A stretch of DNA of 43,464 bases, taken from NCBI RefSeq assembly GCF_001418085.1, contig NZ_LIQH01000018.1, positions 1 through 43,464 on the forward strand, read 5' to 3'. Positions 1 to 8,955 of the stretch are shown piece after piece. Numbering within the stretch: the stretch's first letter is position 1; every line of letters starts with the position of its first letter. The translations under genes were made by a program, and so were the position numbers. The DNA is from Lacinutrix algicola (lineage in GTDB: Bacteria > Bacteroidota > Bacteroidia > Flavobacteriales > Flavobacteriaceae). Below the pieces are notes generated by a model that did no database searches, was not told where the DNA came from, and saw only the letters and a list, made by a program, of their open reading frames with translations.

Positions 1-527
1 CAAGTGTAGAAACTATAGATGCTGATGATCCATTTTTCTCGCAAGATGTTAATGAGACTACAGCAAATGTAGGTGCAGGTTTATACTTATACCAACCTAA
101 CCGTTGGTATCTATCTGCTTCGATGCCTAACATTTTAAATGGAACACATTTAGATAAAGATGGTAGAAAAATAGGATCTGAAACGGAACATTTATTTGCA
201 GCTGCAGGTTATGTGTTTGATTTGTCAGAAAACTTTAAATTAAAGCCACACGCTTTAATGAAGTTTGCTTTCGATGCACCAATAAGTTATGATGTAAACC
301 TAAATCTATTCATGTACGATGTTGTAGAAATTGGAGCAGGATACAGGCTAGACGATTCTTTTAGTGGTATGGTAAACTTTATGGTTTCACCATCAATGAG
401 AATTGGTTATGCTTACGATGCTATTCAATCAGAATTAAACGTAGTTACAGATGCTTCTCACGAGATCTTTATAAACTTCGATATCGATTTACCAAAAAAA
501 GTATCACGTTCACCACGTTATTTCTAA
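1..527 (+). CDS. PorP/SprF family T9SS outer-membrane protein, C-terminal part
   Basis: The reading frame is open from the left edge (first full codon at position 3), so the gene is cut by the window and only about 174 C-terminal residues are seen. The stretch GAGLYLYQPNRWYLSASMPN followed by alternating hydrophobic beta strands is typical of the PorP/SprF family, beta-barrel proteins that help T9SS substrates reach or stay on the surface. A Met codon at 123 lies in the middle of this conserved block and is not the start. The next gene (OmpA/PD40) follows after 32 nt, the standard partner order in flavobacteria, where a giant T9SS surface protein usually lies just upstream. That upstream gene is outside the window. 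Assignment to PorP/SprF is firm; which paralogue is unknown. Confidence 0.85.
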   Translation, partial: SVETIDADDPFFSQDVNETTANVGAGLYLYQPNRWYLSASMPNILNGTHLDKDGRKIGSETEHLFAAAGYVFDLSENFKLKPHALMKFAFDAPISYDVNLNLFMYDVVEIGAGYRLDDSFSGMVNFMVSPSMRIGYAYDAIQSELNVVTDASHEIFINFDIDLPKKVSRSPRYF

Positions 528-559
528 ACCACATAAGCTAACAAAAAAGACACGACCAG

Positions 560-2473
560 ATGAAACACTTAAAATTAATTATAACACTAGTCATTCTAAG
601 TAGCTTTAGCGTGACAGCGCAAACTAAGGCGACAAAGAAAGCCGATAAGCATTTTGCGAAATATCAATTTGTAGAAGCCATAGAGGACTATACTAAATTA
701 ACAGAAAAAGGAGAGGCAGATGCTTACGTTTATGGACGCTTAGCAGAGTCTAATTACAATATTTTTAATACTGTAGAAGCAGAAAAGTGGTACGCAAAAG
801 CCTTAGAAACTTCTCAAGAGCCAGAAATGATTTACAAGTACTCTGAAATGCTGAAAGCAAACGGAAAGTACGAAGTATCTAACACTCAAATGAAAAAATT
901 TGCATCTATGCGCCCAGGAGATGATAGAGCAGTAATGTTTTTATCTAATCCAGATTACTTACCAAAAATATTAAAAGGTGGTAAGAAATTTAATGTTCAG
1001 AATATGGATATTAATTCAGCTGTATCAGATTTTGGAGGTACTATTAAAGATGGAAAATTATACATCTCTTCAGCAAGAAACGATTCTAGAAAAAATTACG
1101 GATGGAATGAGCAACCGTTTTTAGATATGTATTCTTTTACAAAAGCTGAAGATGGATCTTATCAAGAAGAAACAATGTTAGGAGATAAAATGAATACAAA
1201 ATACCATGAAGGTCTTATGTCATTCTCTCCAGATGGAAAAACAGTGTATTTCTCAAGAGAGAGTTTTTATGAAAACGTTTACGAGAAAGATTCAGTATCT
1301 AACACAAAATACAGTGTACTACACATGTTCCAAGCAACTAAAAGTGGAGACGAGTTCTCTAACATAGAAGCTTTAACAATAAACAGTAGAAATTACTCTA
1401 TAAAAAACCCAAGTGTAAGTCCAGATGGAAGTACGTTATACTTTGCAAGTGATATGCCAGGTGGTTTTGGAAAATACGACATCTATAAAGCTACTATAGA
1501 TGGTAATGGACAAGTAGGTACTCCTGTAAACATGGGACAGAAAGTAAATACTGAGGGTCATGAAATGTTTCCACACGTAAGTGATAATAATACACTTTAT
1601 TTCTCATCAACAGGTCATTTAGGACTTGGAGGTATGGATGTATTCTATACTAAAGAGATTGACGGTAAATTAGCACCAATTAGAAATGTTGGAATACCAA
1701 TAAACTCTAATGGAGATGATTTTGCATTTTCTATGAACGAAGAAACAGGTGAAGGATTTGTATCTTCAAATCGTGAAGGTGGAAAAGGAGATGATGATAT
1801 TTATGCGATTAAAAAAATACAGCCACTTTGCGATGTACAAATAATAGCTACAATATTAGATAACAAAACAAAAGCACCATTAGCAGGTTCAACAGCATCT
1901 TTAGTAGATAGTAAAGGTAATATCTTGTCTACCAAAACAGCAAATGCAGAAGGAATAGTAGAATACATTGTAGAATGTGAAACAGAAACAGAACTACAAG
2001 TAACTATGGCAGATTACGAAAGTAACAAATTGTCTATAGCAGGTAGTAACGAAGAGGAAGTTGCAGTTGAAATTGCATTAGATCCAATCGAAAAAATTAT
2101 TGAAGTAGAGCGTGTAGTATTAAACCCAATCTATTTTGATTACGATAAGTCTAATATTACAGCTAAAGCAGCTTTTGAGTTGGATAACTTAGTACAAGCG
2201 ATGAAAAAGTATCCAAACATGGTTATTTATGCAACATCTCATACAGATACAAGAGCATCAGATCGTTACAACGATGCTTTGTCAGATAGAAGAGCAAAAA
2301 CTACAGTGCAGTATATTATCTCTAAAGGTATCGATGCTATCAGAATTTCAGGAGCTGGAAAAGGTGAAAGAGAATTAGCTGTAGATTGTGGTGATAATTG
2401 TACTGAAGACCAACACCAACTAAACCGTAGAACTCAGTTTAGAATTATGAGTGGTGGACCAAGTAATAATTAA
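560..2473 (+). CDS. OmpA family protein with TPR and PD40 propeller repeats (PorE-like)
   Basis: 637 aa with a signal peptide (about residues 1-21, ending SVTAQ). Visible parts in order: TPR-like helices (about 25-115); a PD40/WD40-like beta-propeller (about 150-420) with repeated SPDGKTVYFS, SPDGSTLYFAS and YFSSTGHLGLGGMD blades; a carboxypeptidase-regulatory-like Ig fold (about 425-510); and an OmpA peptidoglycan-binding domain (about 521-637) with FDYDKSNI and the SHTDTRASDRYNDALSDRRA block, which contains the Asp and Arg that bind diaminopimelate. This architecture matches the PorE-type proteins that tie T9SS components to peptidoglycan. It follows the PorP/SprF gene by 32 nt, so the two are probably co-transcribed, and a strong terminator follows. 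Role as periplasmic anchor for the PorP partner is inferred from family and context. Confidence 0.85.
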   Translation: MKHLKLIITLVILSSFSVTAQTKATKKADKHFAKYQFVEAIEDYTKLTEKGEADAYVYGRLAESNYNIFNTVEAEKWYAKALETSQEPEMIYKYSEMLKANGKYEVSNTQMKKFASMRPGDDRAVMFLSNPDYLPKILKGGKKFNVQNMDINSAVSDFGGTIKDGKLYISSARNDSRKNYGWNEQPFLDMYSFTKAEDGSYQEETMLGDKMNTKYHEGLMSFSPDGKTVYFSRESFYENVYEKDSVSNTKYSVLHMFQATKSGDEFSNIEALTINSRNYSIKNPSVSPDGSTLYFASDMPGGFGKYDIYKATIDGNGQVGTPVNMGQKVNTEGHEMFPHVSDNNTLYFSSTGHLGLGGMDVFYTKEIDGKLAPIRNVGIPINSNGDDFAFSMNEETGEGFVSSNREGGKGDDDIYAIKKIQPLCDVQIIATILDNKTKAPLAGSTASLVDSKGNILSTKTANAEGIVEYIVECETETELQVTMADYESNKLSIAGSNEEEVAVEIALDPIEKIIEVERVVLNPIYFDYDKSNITAKAAFELDNLVQAMKKYPNMVIYATSHTDTRASDRYNDALSDRRAKTTVQYIISKGIDAIRISGAGKGERELAVDCGDNCTEDQHQLNRRTQFRIMSGGPSNN

Positions 2474-2530
2474 AATGTATTAAATAGTCTTTATTAGGCT
2501 ATCATAAATTAACTTACTTTGTTAAAATAA

Positions 2531-2560
2531 AAAAGTCGCAACATATGTTGCGACTTTTTT
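2531..2560 (+). terminator. Rho-independent terminator after the PorP-OmpA operon
   Basis: A perfect palindrome, AAAAGTCGCAACAT and its reverse complement ATGTTGCGACTTTT directly joined, followed by more T. It lies 58 nt after the stop of the OmpA gene. The symmetry would let it work in both directions, but the next gene also reads rightward. Confidence 0.85.
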
Positions 2561-2635
2561 GGTTTTAATAGCATAATATAGCGCTTTATCGTATAAAAAT
2601 CGCATTTAATCGTAATTCATTAAGAATTATTATGT

Positions 2636-2654
2636 TAATAAATGTATTTAATCG
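2636..2654 (+). promoter_or_regulatory. Upstream element shared by both large adhesin genes (copy 1)
   Basis: The 19-mer TAATAAATGTATTTAATCG lies 64 nt before the start of the 2073-aa adhesin. A 19-mer differing at only two positions lies 94 nt before the second adhesin at 33924. TTTAATCG also occurs once more at about 2605-2612. The rest of the two upstream regions is only loosely similar, so this may be a protein-binding site. The function is inferred. Confidence 0.4.
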
Positions 2655-2681
2655 TTTAAAATGTATGTTTGTGGTGATTTA

Positions 2682-2696
2682 AGACTTTTTAAGTCT
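2682..2696 (+). promoter_or_regulatory. Small palindrome just before the adhesin start (copy 1)
   Basis: AGACTT-TTT-AAGTCT is a perfect 6-bp inverted repeat ending 22 nt before the ATG at 2719. The second adhesin has GACT-N5-AGTCT ending 23 nt before its ATG. The conserved position suggests an operator or a 5' leader hairpin; I cannot tell which. Confidence 0.4.
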
Positions 2697-2718
2697 CAGA
2701 TACTCAAAAACTTATATT

Positions 2719-5700
2719 ATGAAAAAAAGCTACTCAAATTCTTTTAATTCTTTCTATGGAAGATTGTTGATAATCGTGTTTAGTTTATTTATTTTTAACA
2801 CAGCCTATTCTCAGGTTACTATAGCATCTCAAGCATTTCATGATGGGAATGCTACTGGTGGACCTACAGATCAAAATGATATTGTAGTAGGTCCTACCGG
2901 AACAGCTAATGTTACAACTCATGTTGGTACAGATGATTGGGATTATACAGCAACAACAACTAATGGTCAAATTAGAATAGTTAATAGTAATGTAACTACT
3001 CCTGCGTCAGATCTTTATAGTCTTCAGATTATAAATTTTTGGAATAATAATGGTAGTGTGGCGTTTGCAGATCAAGATATAACCTTGTTTAGTGATGTTA
3101 CTTTCTCAGTAACATACCAGGGTGATGGTACTTCAGATAATGGAGAAGATTTATGGTTAGATTATTCATATTTTGTGAGTGGTGCATGGGTAGATTTTAG
3201 TGTTAAACTTATTGATGGAACAGATGATGCATTTGATACATTATTGTTTGGTGCATCAGGAGCTCAAGCAAATCCTTATGTTGTTATGGTGCCAGATGTT
3301 GCTACTGCCTTTAGAGCTACAGTAAGAGCTACAGGTGTTGATGGTATAATAGGTTCAGCGGGTAATGATTTTTATTTTATAGATGACGTAATATTAGAAG
3401 GTATATCTTCTATTGATCCACCAGAAGCATACTGTCAAAACGCTACAGTACTTTTAGATGCTTTTGGTAATGCATCTGTTACTACAGCAGATATAGATAA
3501 TGGATCTGTTGTATATATAGATACACCAATATTATCTTTAGATATTACAGATTTCACATGTGCAGATGTTGGATCAAATACAGTTACACTTACCGTAGAA
3601 GATAGTGTAGGGCAGGTTGAAACATGTACAGCTACTGTAACAGTGCTTGCTTATACTGGCGCTTTAGTTGCACCGCCAATAGCAGATACAACTACCTATT
3701 GCTCGTTTACATCTCCAACTCCACCAGATATTACTTATCAATTTCCATGTGTAGTTATTTCTCCAACAACAACAGATCAAACATATTTTGATGTTCCTGG
3801 AGTATACACAGTAAACTGGTTGTATTACGATTCTGCAACAGGTAATAGTGACACTGCAATCCATAATATTACAATAAGTGCATTAGCTGCGCCTATTAAT
3901 GTTGTTGTTAGTAATGTTTTGGTTGATGCAGCTACAGTAGATTGGGATGCTCAAGAAGGGATAACAAGTTATGAAGTAAGATATAGACAAGTTGGGAGCG
4001 TAAATTGGATAAATGAAACTGTTGCTACAAATTCAATAGATTTAACTGGGTTATCTGCAGGTGCAGATTACGAGGTTCAGGTTAGTGCATTATGTAATGC
4101 TGTTAATTCATCTTTTTCAACTTCAGAAACGTTTACAACTATTGGTGTTGTTTATTGTACACCAGTTGTTTCAAATACGAATTCAAATCAATATATAGAA
4201 CGAGTGCGTTTTGGATCTTTAGCTCAAAATATAGATAATACTTCAGGGTTTGATAATGGATATGGAGACTATACAACTAGTGTAGCAGATGTAAACAAAG
4301 GAAGTACAGAAAATATTAAAATAGATGTAAGAAGAGACCAAAATTGGATGCAAGTTGGTTTTTCTATATGGATAGATTATAATGGCAATGGAATTTTATC
4401 TGATCCAGGTGAACAAGTATATTCTCAAGGAGGAACTGGATCTGCAGGAGGAACTATTCAAGGTGATTTTCTTACAGCAGACTTTACAATCCCAACATCT
4501 GCAATAACAGGAACAACAAGAATGCGTGTTGCTTTTAGAAATTGGTGGCATCCAGATGATCCTTGTGATGGTTACTGGGATAATAATTTTGGGGAATTTG
4601 AAGATTATACTGTAAACTTACTGATAGATGCATCTTCTCCACAGGAAATTGATATAACTAGTGGTAATCCAATAATTGATGGGGCATCGCTTGCAGATAC
4701 AGATACAGATAACGGAACAGACTTTGGAGCTTATGATGTTTTTGAAGGATCTTTAACAAAAACATATACTATTACAAATAATGGATCTTTAGATCTAGAT
4801 TTAACAGGTTCTCCAATAGTTGTAATAACAGGTAGTGTTGACTTTACAGTTACACAACCAGCACTATCAACATTAGCAACAGGTGAATCTACTACGTTTA
4901 CAGTTACATATAATCCTTCAACTATAGCACAACATCTAGCCGAAATTAGCATTGATAATAATGACGCTGATGAAAATCCATATACGTTTGTTGTTAAAGG
5001 AGAAGGTATAAGAGCTTTTCCAGATACAGATGGAGATGGAATACCTGATAATGTTGATTTAGATGATGATAATGACGGTATTTCTGATGTTGTTGAAAAT
5101 GATACTTGTGGGCTCTATTCTTACTCAAATCAGGCAGAAGTTGTTTTTTTAAATGAAACATTTGGTGCATTAGGAGGAGATAGAGTAGAGATAGATGCTT
5201 TTACTTCAGATGTATTAACTAGTTATGCTTATGAAGATGGAACAGGTTCAGGTCCATCAGAAGGATCATCGCTAGGAGATGGAGAATATACTGTTTATCA
5301 TAAGATTGCAAATGGAGATGGAAATGATCAAACGCCTAATAATGAAGTAGCATATTGGGCAGATCAATATTGGTATTTAGGTGAAGATCATACACCTGGT
5401 GATACAGATGGTAGAATGGCAATATTTAATGCTGATACTAATCCAGGTGTTTTCTTTGATGCCACTATTACGGGTGTTACTCCAGGAGTACCAATTATTT
5501 ATGGTTTTTCTGCTTTAAATATTGATAGAACAGATGCGCCAAACATAAGTAATAGAGAGCGTCCGGAAGTACAAATTATTATATACGATCCTAACGGAAA
5601 TTTAATTACAACAGCTAGTTCAGGTTTAATAGATCCAACATCACCTGCTGGTGACTGGATAGAAGTTAGTGCCTCATTTACTACAACTTATTCTCAGTTT

Positions 5701-8700
5701 AGAGTGCAATTGATTAATAGTCAATTTGGAGGTCTTGGTAACGATTTAGCGATTGACGATATTTTTGTTAAACAATTATTGTGTGATTTAGATGGTGATG
5801 GTATTCCAGATATAATAGATTTAGATAATGATAACGACGGAATCCCTAATGTTGTTGAATTAGGTTTACCTGATAATGATCTTGATGCGACTATGCTAAA
5901 TGATTCAATTAATATTTGGGTTGATAATAATGGAAATGGTATGCATGATTCTTATGAAAACATTAGTCTTTTAGATTCTGATGGAGATGGAGTTCCTGAC
6001 TATATAGATTTAGATAGTGATAATGATGGTATTTTTGATAACCTAGAATATTTTGGATTAGGTGATGTAGACATTTCTGGTGATGGAGTAGGAGAAGGAA
6101 GTGACGTTGATACCGGAATTGCAACAGATGAGCAAGATGGTGATGGATTATTAGCAATTGTAGATTTAAATGATGATGGAATAGGTAACGATCATGGAAG
6201 TTATAATTATCCAGATCCAATTGATACAGATGGTGATGGTATACCAAATTATTTAGATACAGATAGTAATGATGCGACAAATAATCCTGCAAATGGAACA
6301 GATATTAGTGAAACTATATATGCAAATTTAGATGCAGATAACGATGGTGTTATAGATGGAAACACAGATTCAGATATGGATGGAATTCTTGATGCTTTTG
6401 ATACAGATAATACAGCTTATGGTTCACCTAGGGATTTAGACGATTCTTATAGTCTTTTCTTTGACGGAAGAAATGATTATGTAGAAGACAGTAATGTTAT
6501 TTCAAACGGAAATGCAACAATTACAGCTTGGATAAAATCTGAAGGAGACAATACTTTAAGTTCTAATAGAATTGTAGCAGGTCAAAATAATTTTTATTTA
6601 GTTGTTAATGACTCAGACAGCTCTGTTACTGTAATGTTAAATGGTAGTGCTGTTTTAACATCTACAGATATAGTTACTGATGCTATTTGGGTACATGTTG
6701 CAGCAACAACAAATGGATCTCAAACTGTTTTATATGTAAATGGAGAAGTACAAGGTAGTCCAACAGGTTCTGGAGGTGTTAATAATGATGCTTCTAATTT
6801 TACTATAGGTAGACTTGCAAATACAGATTCAAATTATTTTCATGGAGAAATAGACGAAGTAAGAGTATTCGATATCGCTTTAACCGAAGAGGAAATACAA
6901 AGAACAGTTTATCAAGAATTAGAAGAAACCCAAAATTTTAATCAAGGTAAAATTATACCTAAAGATATTTCAGCTAATGCTATTGGAGGTAACTTATTAC
7001 GTTATTATAAAATGGATGGCTATAAAGGAAATATTACAGATAATAAAGTAACACCAACTATAGATCAAATAACAGGAGCTAAGCTTTATAATATTAAAGA
7101 TATTTACTTACAAACAGCACCATTACCTTACCAAACAGTAGTAGATGGCGCATGGTCTACAACAGCAACATGGCTTCATGGAGATGTTTGGGATATAACA
7201 GACGAAGTAAACAATAAAGCATGGTCAATTGTAGATATTAATAATAACGTAGATACAGATACAAGCCATACAACATTAGGTTTGTTTGTAGAAGCAGGTA
7301 AAGAGTTTGAAGTTAATACAGACGCAGAAATTAAAAACACTTGGTATTTAGAATTAAATGGGTTTATTGATCTTGCAGGTGAGTCTCAGTTAGTTCAAAC
7401 TAACGAAAGTGACTTAGTATTAGGAGCTAATGGTAAATTAGAAAGAGACCAACAAGGAACAGAGAATTTATATACATATAACTACTTTTCTTCTCCAGTA
7501 CATTCTAATGATATAAACGCTGCAGTAGATGGAAATGAAATTTATACTGTAGGTAATGTTATGATGGATGGAACTGATCCTATTAATCCAGTAGCTATTA
7601 ATTTTATTGATGGTTACAATGGAAATAATGCGACTTCACCAATTCAAACTGCTCGTTTTTGGTTATGGAAATATGGAAACCTTGCCACAAATTATTTCAA
7701 CTGGGAACAAGTGTTAGAAACTGGGGATCTAAAAGTAGGAGAAGGTTATTCTATGAAAGGACCTGGAGCAGGAGCAGTTACAAACGAACAAAACTATACT
7801 TTTTCTGGTAAACCTAACAATGGTACAATAATACTACCAATAACAGCAGATAATACTTATTTAGTTGGTAACCCATATGCATCTGCACTTGATGCCAATG
7901 CTTTTATTTTAGATAACCTAAATCTTAATGGTAGAATTTATTTATGGGAACATTTTGCAGGAGGAACTCATAATACTTTAGGATATCAAGGAGGTTATGG
8001 AATCTACAATCTTTCTGGAGGAGTCCCTGCAGTTCAGCACGATTACTCAACAGGAGGAAATCAAGCAGGTGGAGCAGAAAGTATTAGAATACCTGGACGT
8101 TATGTTCCTGTAGGTCAAGGTTTCTTTGTGGAAGGTACTAGTACTGGTGATATTAAGTTTGAAAATGATCAAAGAATTTTTGTTAAAGAAGCAGGGAATG
8201 ATGATTCTATATTTTATAGAAATAACAACAATAACGCTACTAATGAAGATTATACTATAGAAGATTTAAGACCTAAATTTAGATTTAGTTTTATATCTCC
8301 AGAAACTTATAAAAGACAACTGCTTTTAACTGTTGATGAGAATACAACTATAGATTACGATTGGGGATATGATGCTGAAATTGATGACGATAATGTTGAA
8401 GATATGTATTGGAGTTTTGCAAACGATAAGTTTGTAATACAAGGTGTAAATGAAACTACTGTTACAACAGTATTACCATTAAGCGTAAAAACTGTAAATG
8501 GAGGAATTATTGAAATTGGAATCGATGCACTTGAAAATATAGATCCAACTTTAGATATTTATTTAAAAGATAATGACACATATCATAATCTTAGAGATGC
8601 AGCATATACAGTTACTGTAGTGGCTGGTGTTGTAGATAATCGTTTTGAAATTGTATTTACTCCAGGTCCAGCACTTTTATCTGTAGAAGATTTTCAAGAA

Positions 8701-8940
8701 AATAACGATATCACGATGTTTGCAAATGATGGAAACTTTATAATCTCTAATCCTTTAAATAAGGAGATAAATACTGTCCAAGTTATAAACATGTTGGGTC
8801 AAATAATATTAGAAGAGCAAGTGGAGTCTTCAAATAGTAAGATTGAAATACCATTACACTTACAAACAGGAGCCTATATTTTTAATGTAACGTCTACTCA
8901 ATTTTCAATCACTAAAAAAGTAATAATCAATTCTAAATAA
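2719..8940 (+). CDS. Giant secreted adhesin-like protein, T9SS type A sorting domain
   Basis: 2073 aa. Order of parts: signal peptide (about 1-32, ending NTAYSQ); a beta-sandwich head (about 33-230); Ig/HYR-like domains (about 235-388); fibronectin III (about 392-475); GEVED domain (about 546-633, SIWIDYNGNG to FEDYTV); choice-of-anchor D Ig domain (about 640-765); thrombospondin type 3 calcium repeats (about 767-795 and 1023-1235, many DxDGDGIPD units) flanking a further beta domain (about 805-1020); a LamG/concanavalin-like domain (about 1241-1440); a long conserved module (1467-2000); and a T9SS type A sorting domain at the end (MLGQIILEEQV, GAYIFNV, KKVIIN). It is exported by Sec, passes the outer membrane through T9SS and has its tail removed or attached to lipopolysaccharide (family knowledge). 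Ligand unknown. The last 607 residues have a close paralogue in the gene at 33924. The PQQ dehydrogenase gene follows after 15 nt. Confidence 0.85.
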   Translation: MKKSYSNSFNSFYGRLLIIVFSLFIFNTAYSQVTIASQAFHDGNATGGPTDQNDIVVGPTGTANVTTHVGTDDWDYTATTTNGQIRIVNSNVTTPASDLYSLQIINFWNNNGSVAFADQDITLFSDVTFSVTYQGDGTSDNGEDLWLDYSYFVSGAWVDFSVKLIDGTDDAFDTLLFGASGAQANPYVVMVPDVATAFRATVRATGVDGIIGSAGNDFYFIDDVILEGISSIDPPEAYCQNATVLLDAFGNASVTTADIDNGSVVYIDTPILSLDITDFTCADVGSNTVTLTVEDSVGQVETCTATVTVLAYTGALVAPPIADTTTYCSFTSPTPPDITYQFPCVVISPTTTDQTYFDVPGVYTVNWLYYDSATGNSDTAIHNITISALAAPINVVVSNVLVDAATVDWDAQEGITSYEVRYRQVGSVNWINETVATNSIDLTGLSAGADYEVQVSALCNAVNSSFSTSETFTTIGVVYCTPVVSNTNSNQYIERVRFGSLAQNIDNTSGFDNGYGDYTTSVADVNKGSTENIKIDVRRDQNWMQVGFSIWIDYNGNGILSDPGEQVYSQGGTGSAGGTIQGDFLTADFTIPTSAITGTTRMRVAFRNWWHPDDPCDGYWDNNFGEFEDYTVNLLIDASSPQEIDITSGNPIIDGASLADTDTDNGTDFGAYDVFEGSLTKTYTITNNGSLDLDLTGSPIVVITGSVDFTVTQPALSTLATGESTTFTVTYNPSTIAQHLAEISIDNNDADENPYTFVVKGEGIRAFPDTDGDGIPDNVDLDDDNDGISDVVENDTCGLYSYSNQAEVVFLNETFGALGGDRVEIDAFTSDVLTSYAYEDGTGSGPSEGSSLGDGEYTVYHKIANGDGNDQTPNNEVAYWADQYWYLGEDHTPGDTDGRMAIFNADTNPGVFFDATITGVTPGVPIIYGFSALNIDRTDAPNISNRERPEVQIIIYDPNGNLITTASSGLIDPTSPAGDWIEVSASFTTTYSQFRVQLINSQFGGLGNDLAIDDIFVKQLLCDLDGDGIPDIIDLDNDNDGIPNVVELGLPDNDLDATMLNDSINIWVDNNGNGMHDSYENISLLDSDGDGVPDYIDLDSDNDGIFDNLEYFGLGDVDISGDGVGEGSDVDTGIATDEQDGDGLLAIVDLNDDGIGNDHGSYNYPDPIDTDGDGIPNYLDTDSNDATNNPANGTDISETIYANLDADNDGVIDGNTDSDMDGILDAFDTDNTAYGSPRDLDDSYSLFFDGRNDYVEDSNVISNGNATITAWIKSEGDNTLSSNRIVAGQNNFYLVVNDSDSSVTVMLNGSAVLTSTDIVTDAIWVHVAATTNGSQTVLYVNGEVQGSPTGSGGVNNDASNFTIGRLANTDSNYFHGEIDEVRVFDIALTEEEIQRTVYQELEETQNFNQGKIIPKDISANAIGGNLLRYYKMDGYKGNITDNKVTPTIDQITGAKLYNIKDIYLQTAPLPYQTVVDGAWSTTATWLHGDVWDITDEVNNKAWSIVDINNNVDTDTSHTTLGLFVEAGKEFEVNTDAEIKNTWYLELNGFIDLAGESQLVQTNESDLVLGANGKLERDQQGTENLYTYNYFSSPVHSNDINAAVDGNEIYTVGNVMMDGTDPINPVAINFIDGYNGNNATSPIQTARFWLWKYGNLATNYFNWEQVLETGDLKVGEGYSMKGPGAGAVTNEQNYTFSGKPNNGTIILPITADNTYLVGNPYASALDANAFILDNLNLNGRIYLWEHFAGGTHNTLGYQGGYGIYNLSGGVPAVQHDYSTGGNQAGGAESIRIPGRYVPVGQGFFVEGTSTGDIKFENDQRIFVKEAGNDDSIFYRNNNNNATNEDYTIEDLRPKFRFSFISPETYKRQLLLTVDENTTIDYDWGYDAEIDDDNVEDMYWSFANDKFVIQGVNETTVTTVLPLSVKTVNGGIIEIGIDALENIDPTLDIYLKDNDTYHNLRDAAYTVTVVAGVVDNRFEIVFTPGPALLSVEDFQENNDITMFANDGNFIISNPLNKEINTVQVINMLGQIILEEQVESSNSKIEIPLHLQTGAYIFNVTSTQFSITKKVIINSK
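7117..8937 (+). repeat. Copy 1 of the duplicated C-terminal adhesin module
   Basis: This region encodes residues 1467-2073 of the first adhesin and is paralogous to 36900-38726 in the second. The two proteins share a run of 26 identical residues starting [15 protein letters not shown], and long identical DNA runs such as AAGGAGATAAATACTGTCCA at about 8761. It is a dispersed coding repeat, not a mobile element: no inverted ends, target duplications or transposase are present. Confidence 0.8.
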
Positions 8941-8955
8941 TAGTTATAATAAAGC

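Noticed and set aside
5963-6292. 109-codon minus-strand frame rich in His and Leu
   Set aside because: It is the complement of the Asp-rich calcium repeats of the adhesin; the composition is an artefact of that repeat.
7117-8937. Insertion sequence or transposon as cause of the duplicated module
   Set aside because: No transposase, terminal inverted repeats or target duplication; the copies are in-frame parts of longer genes.
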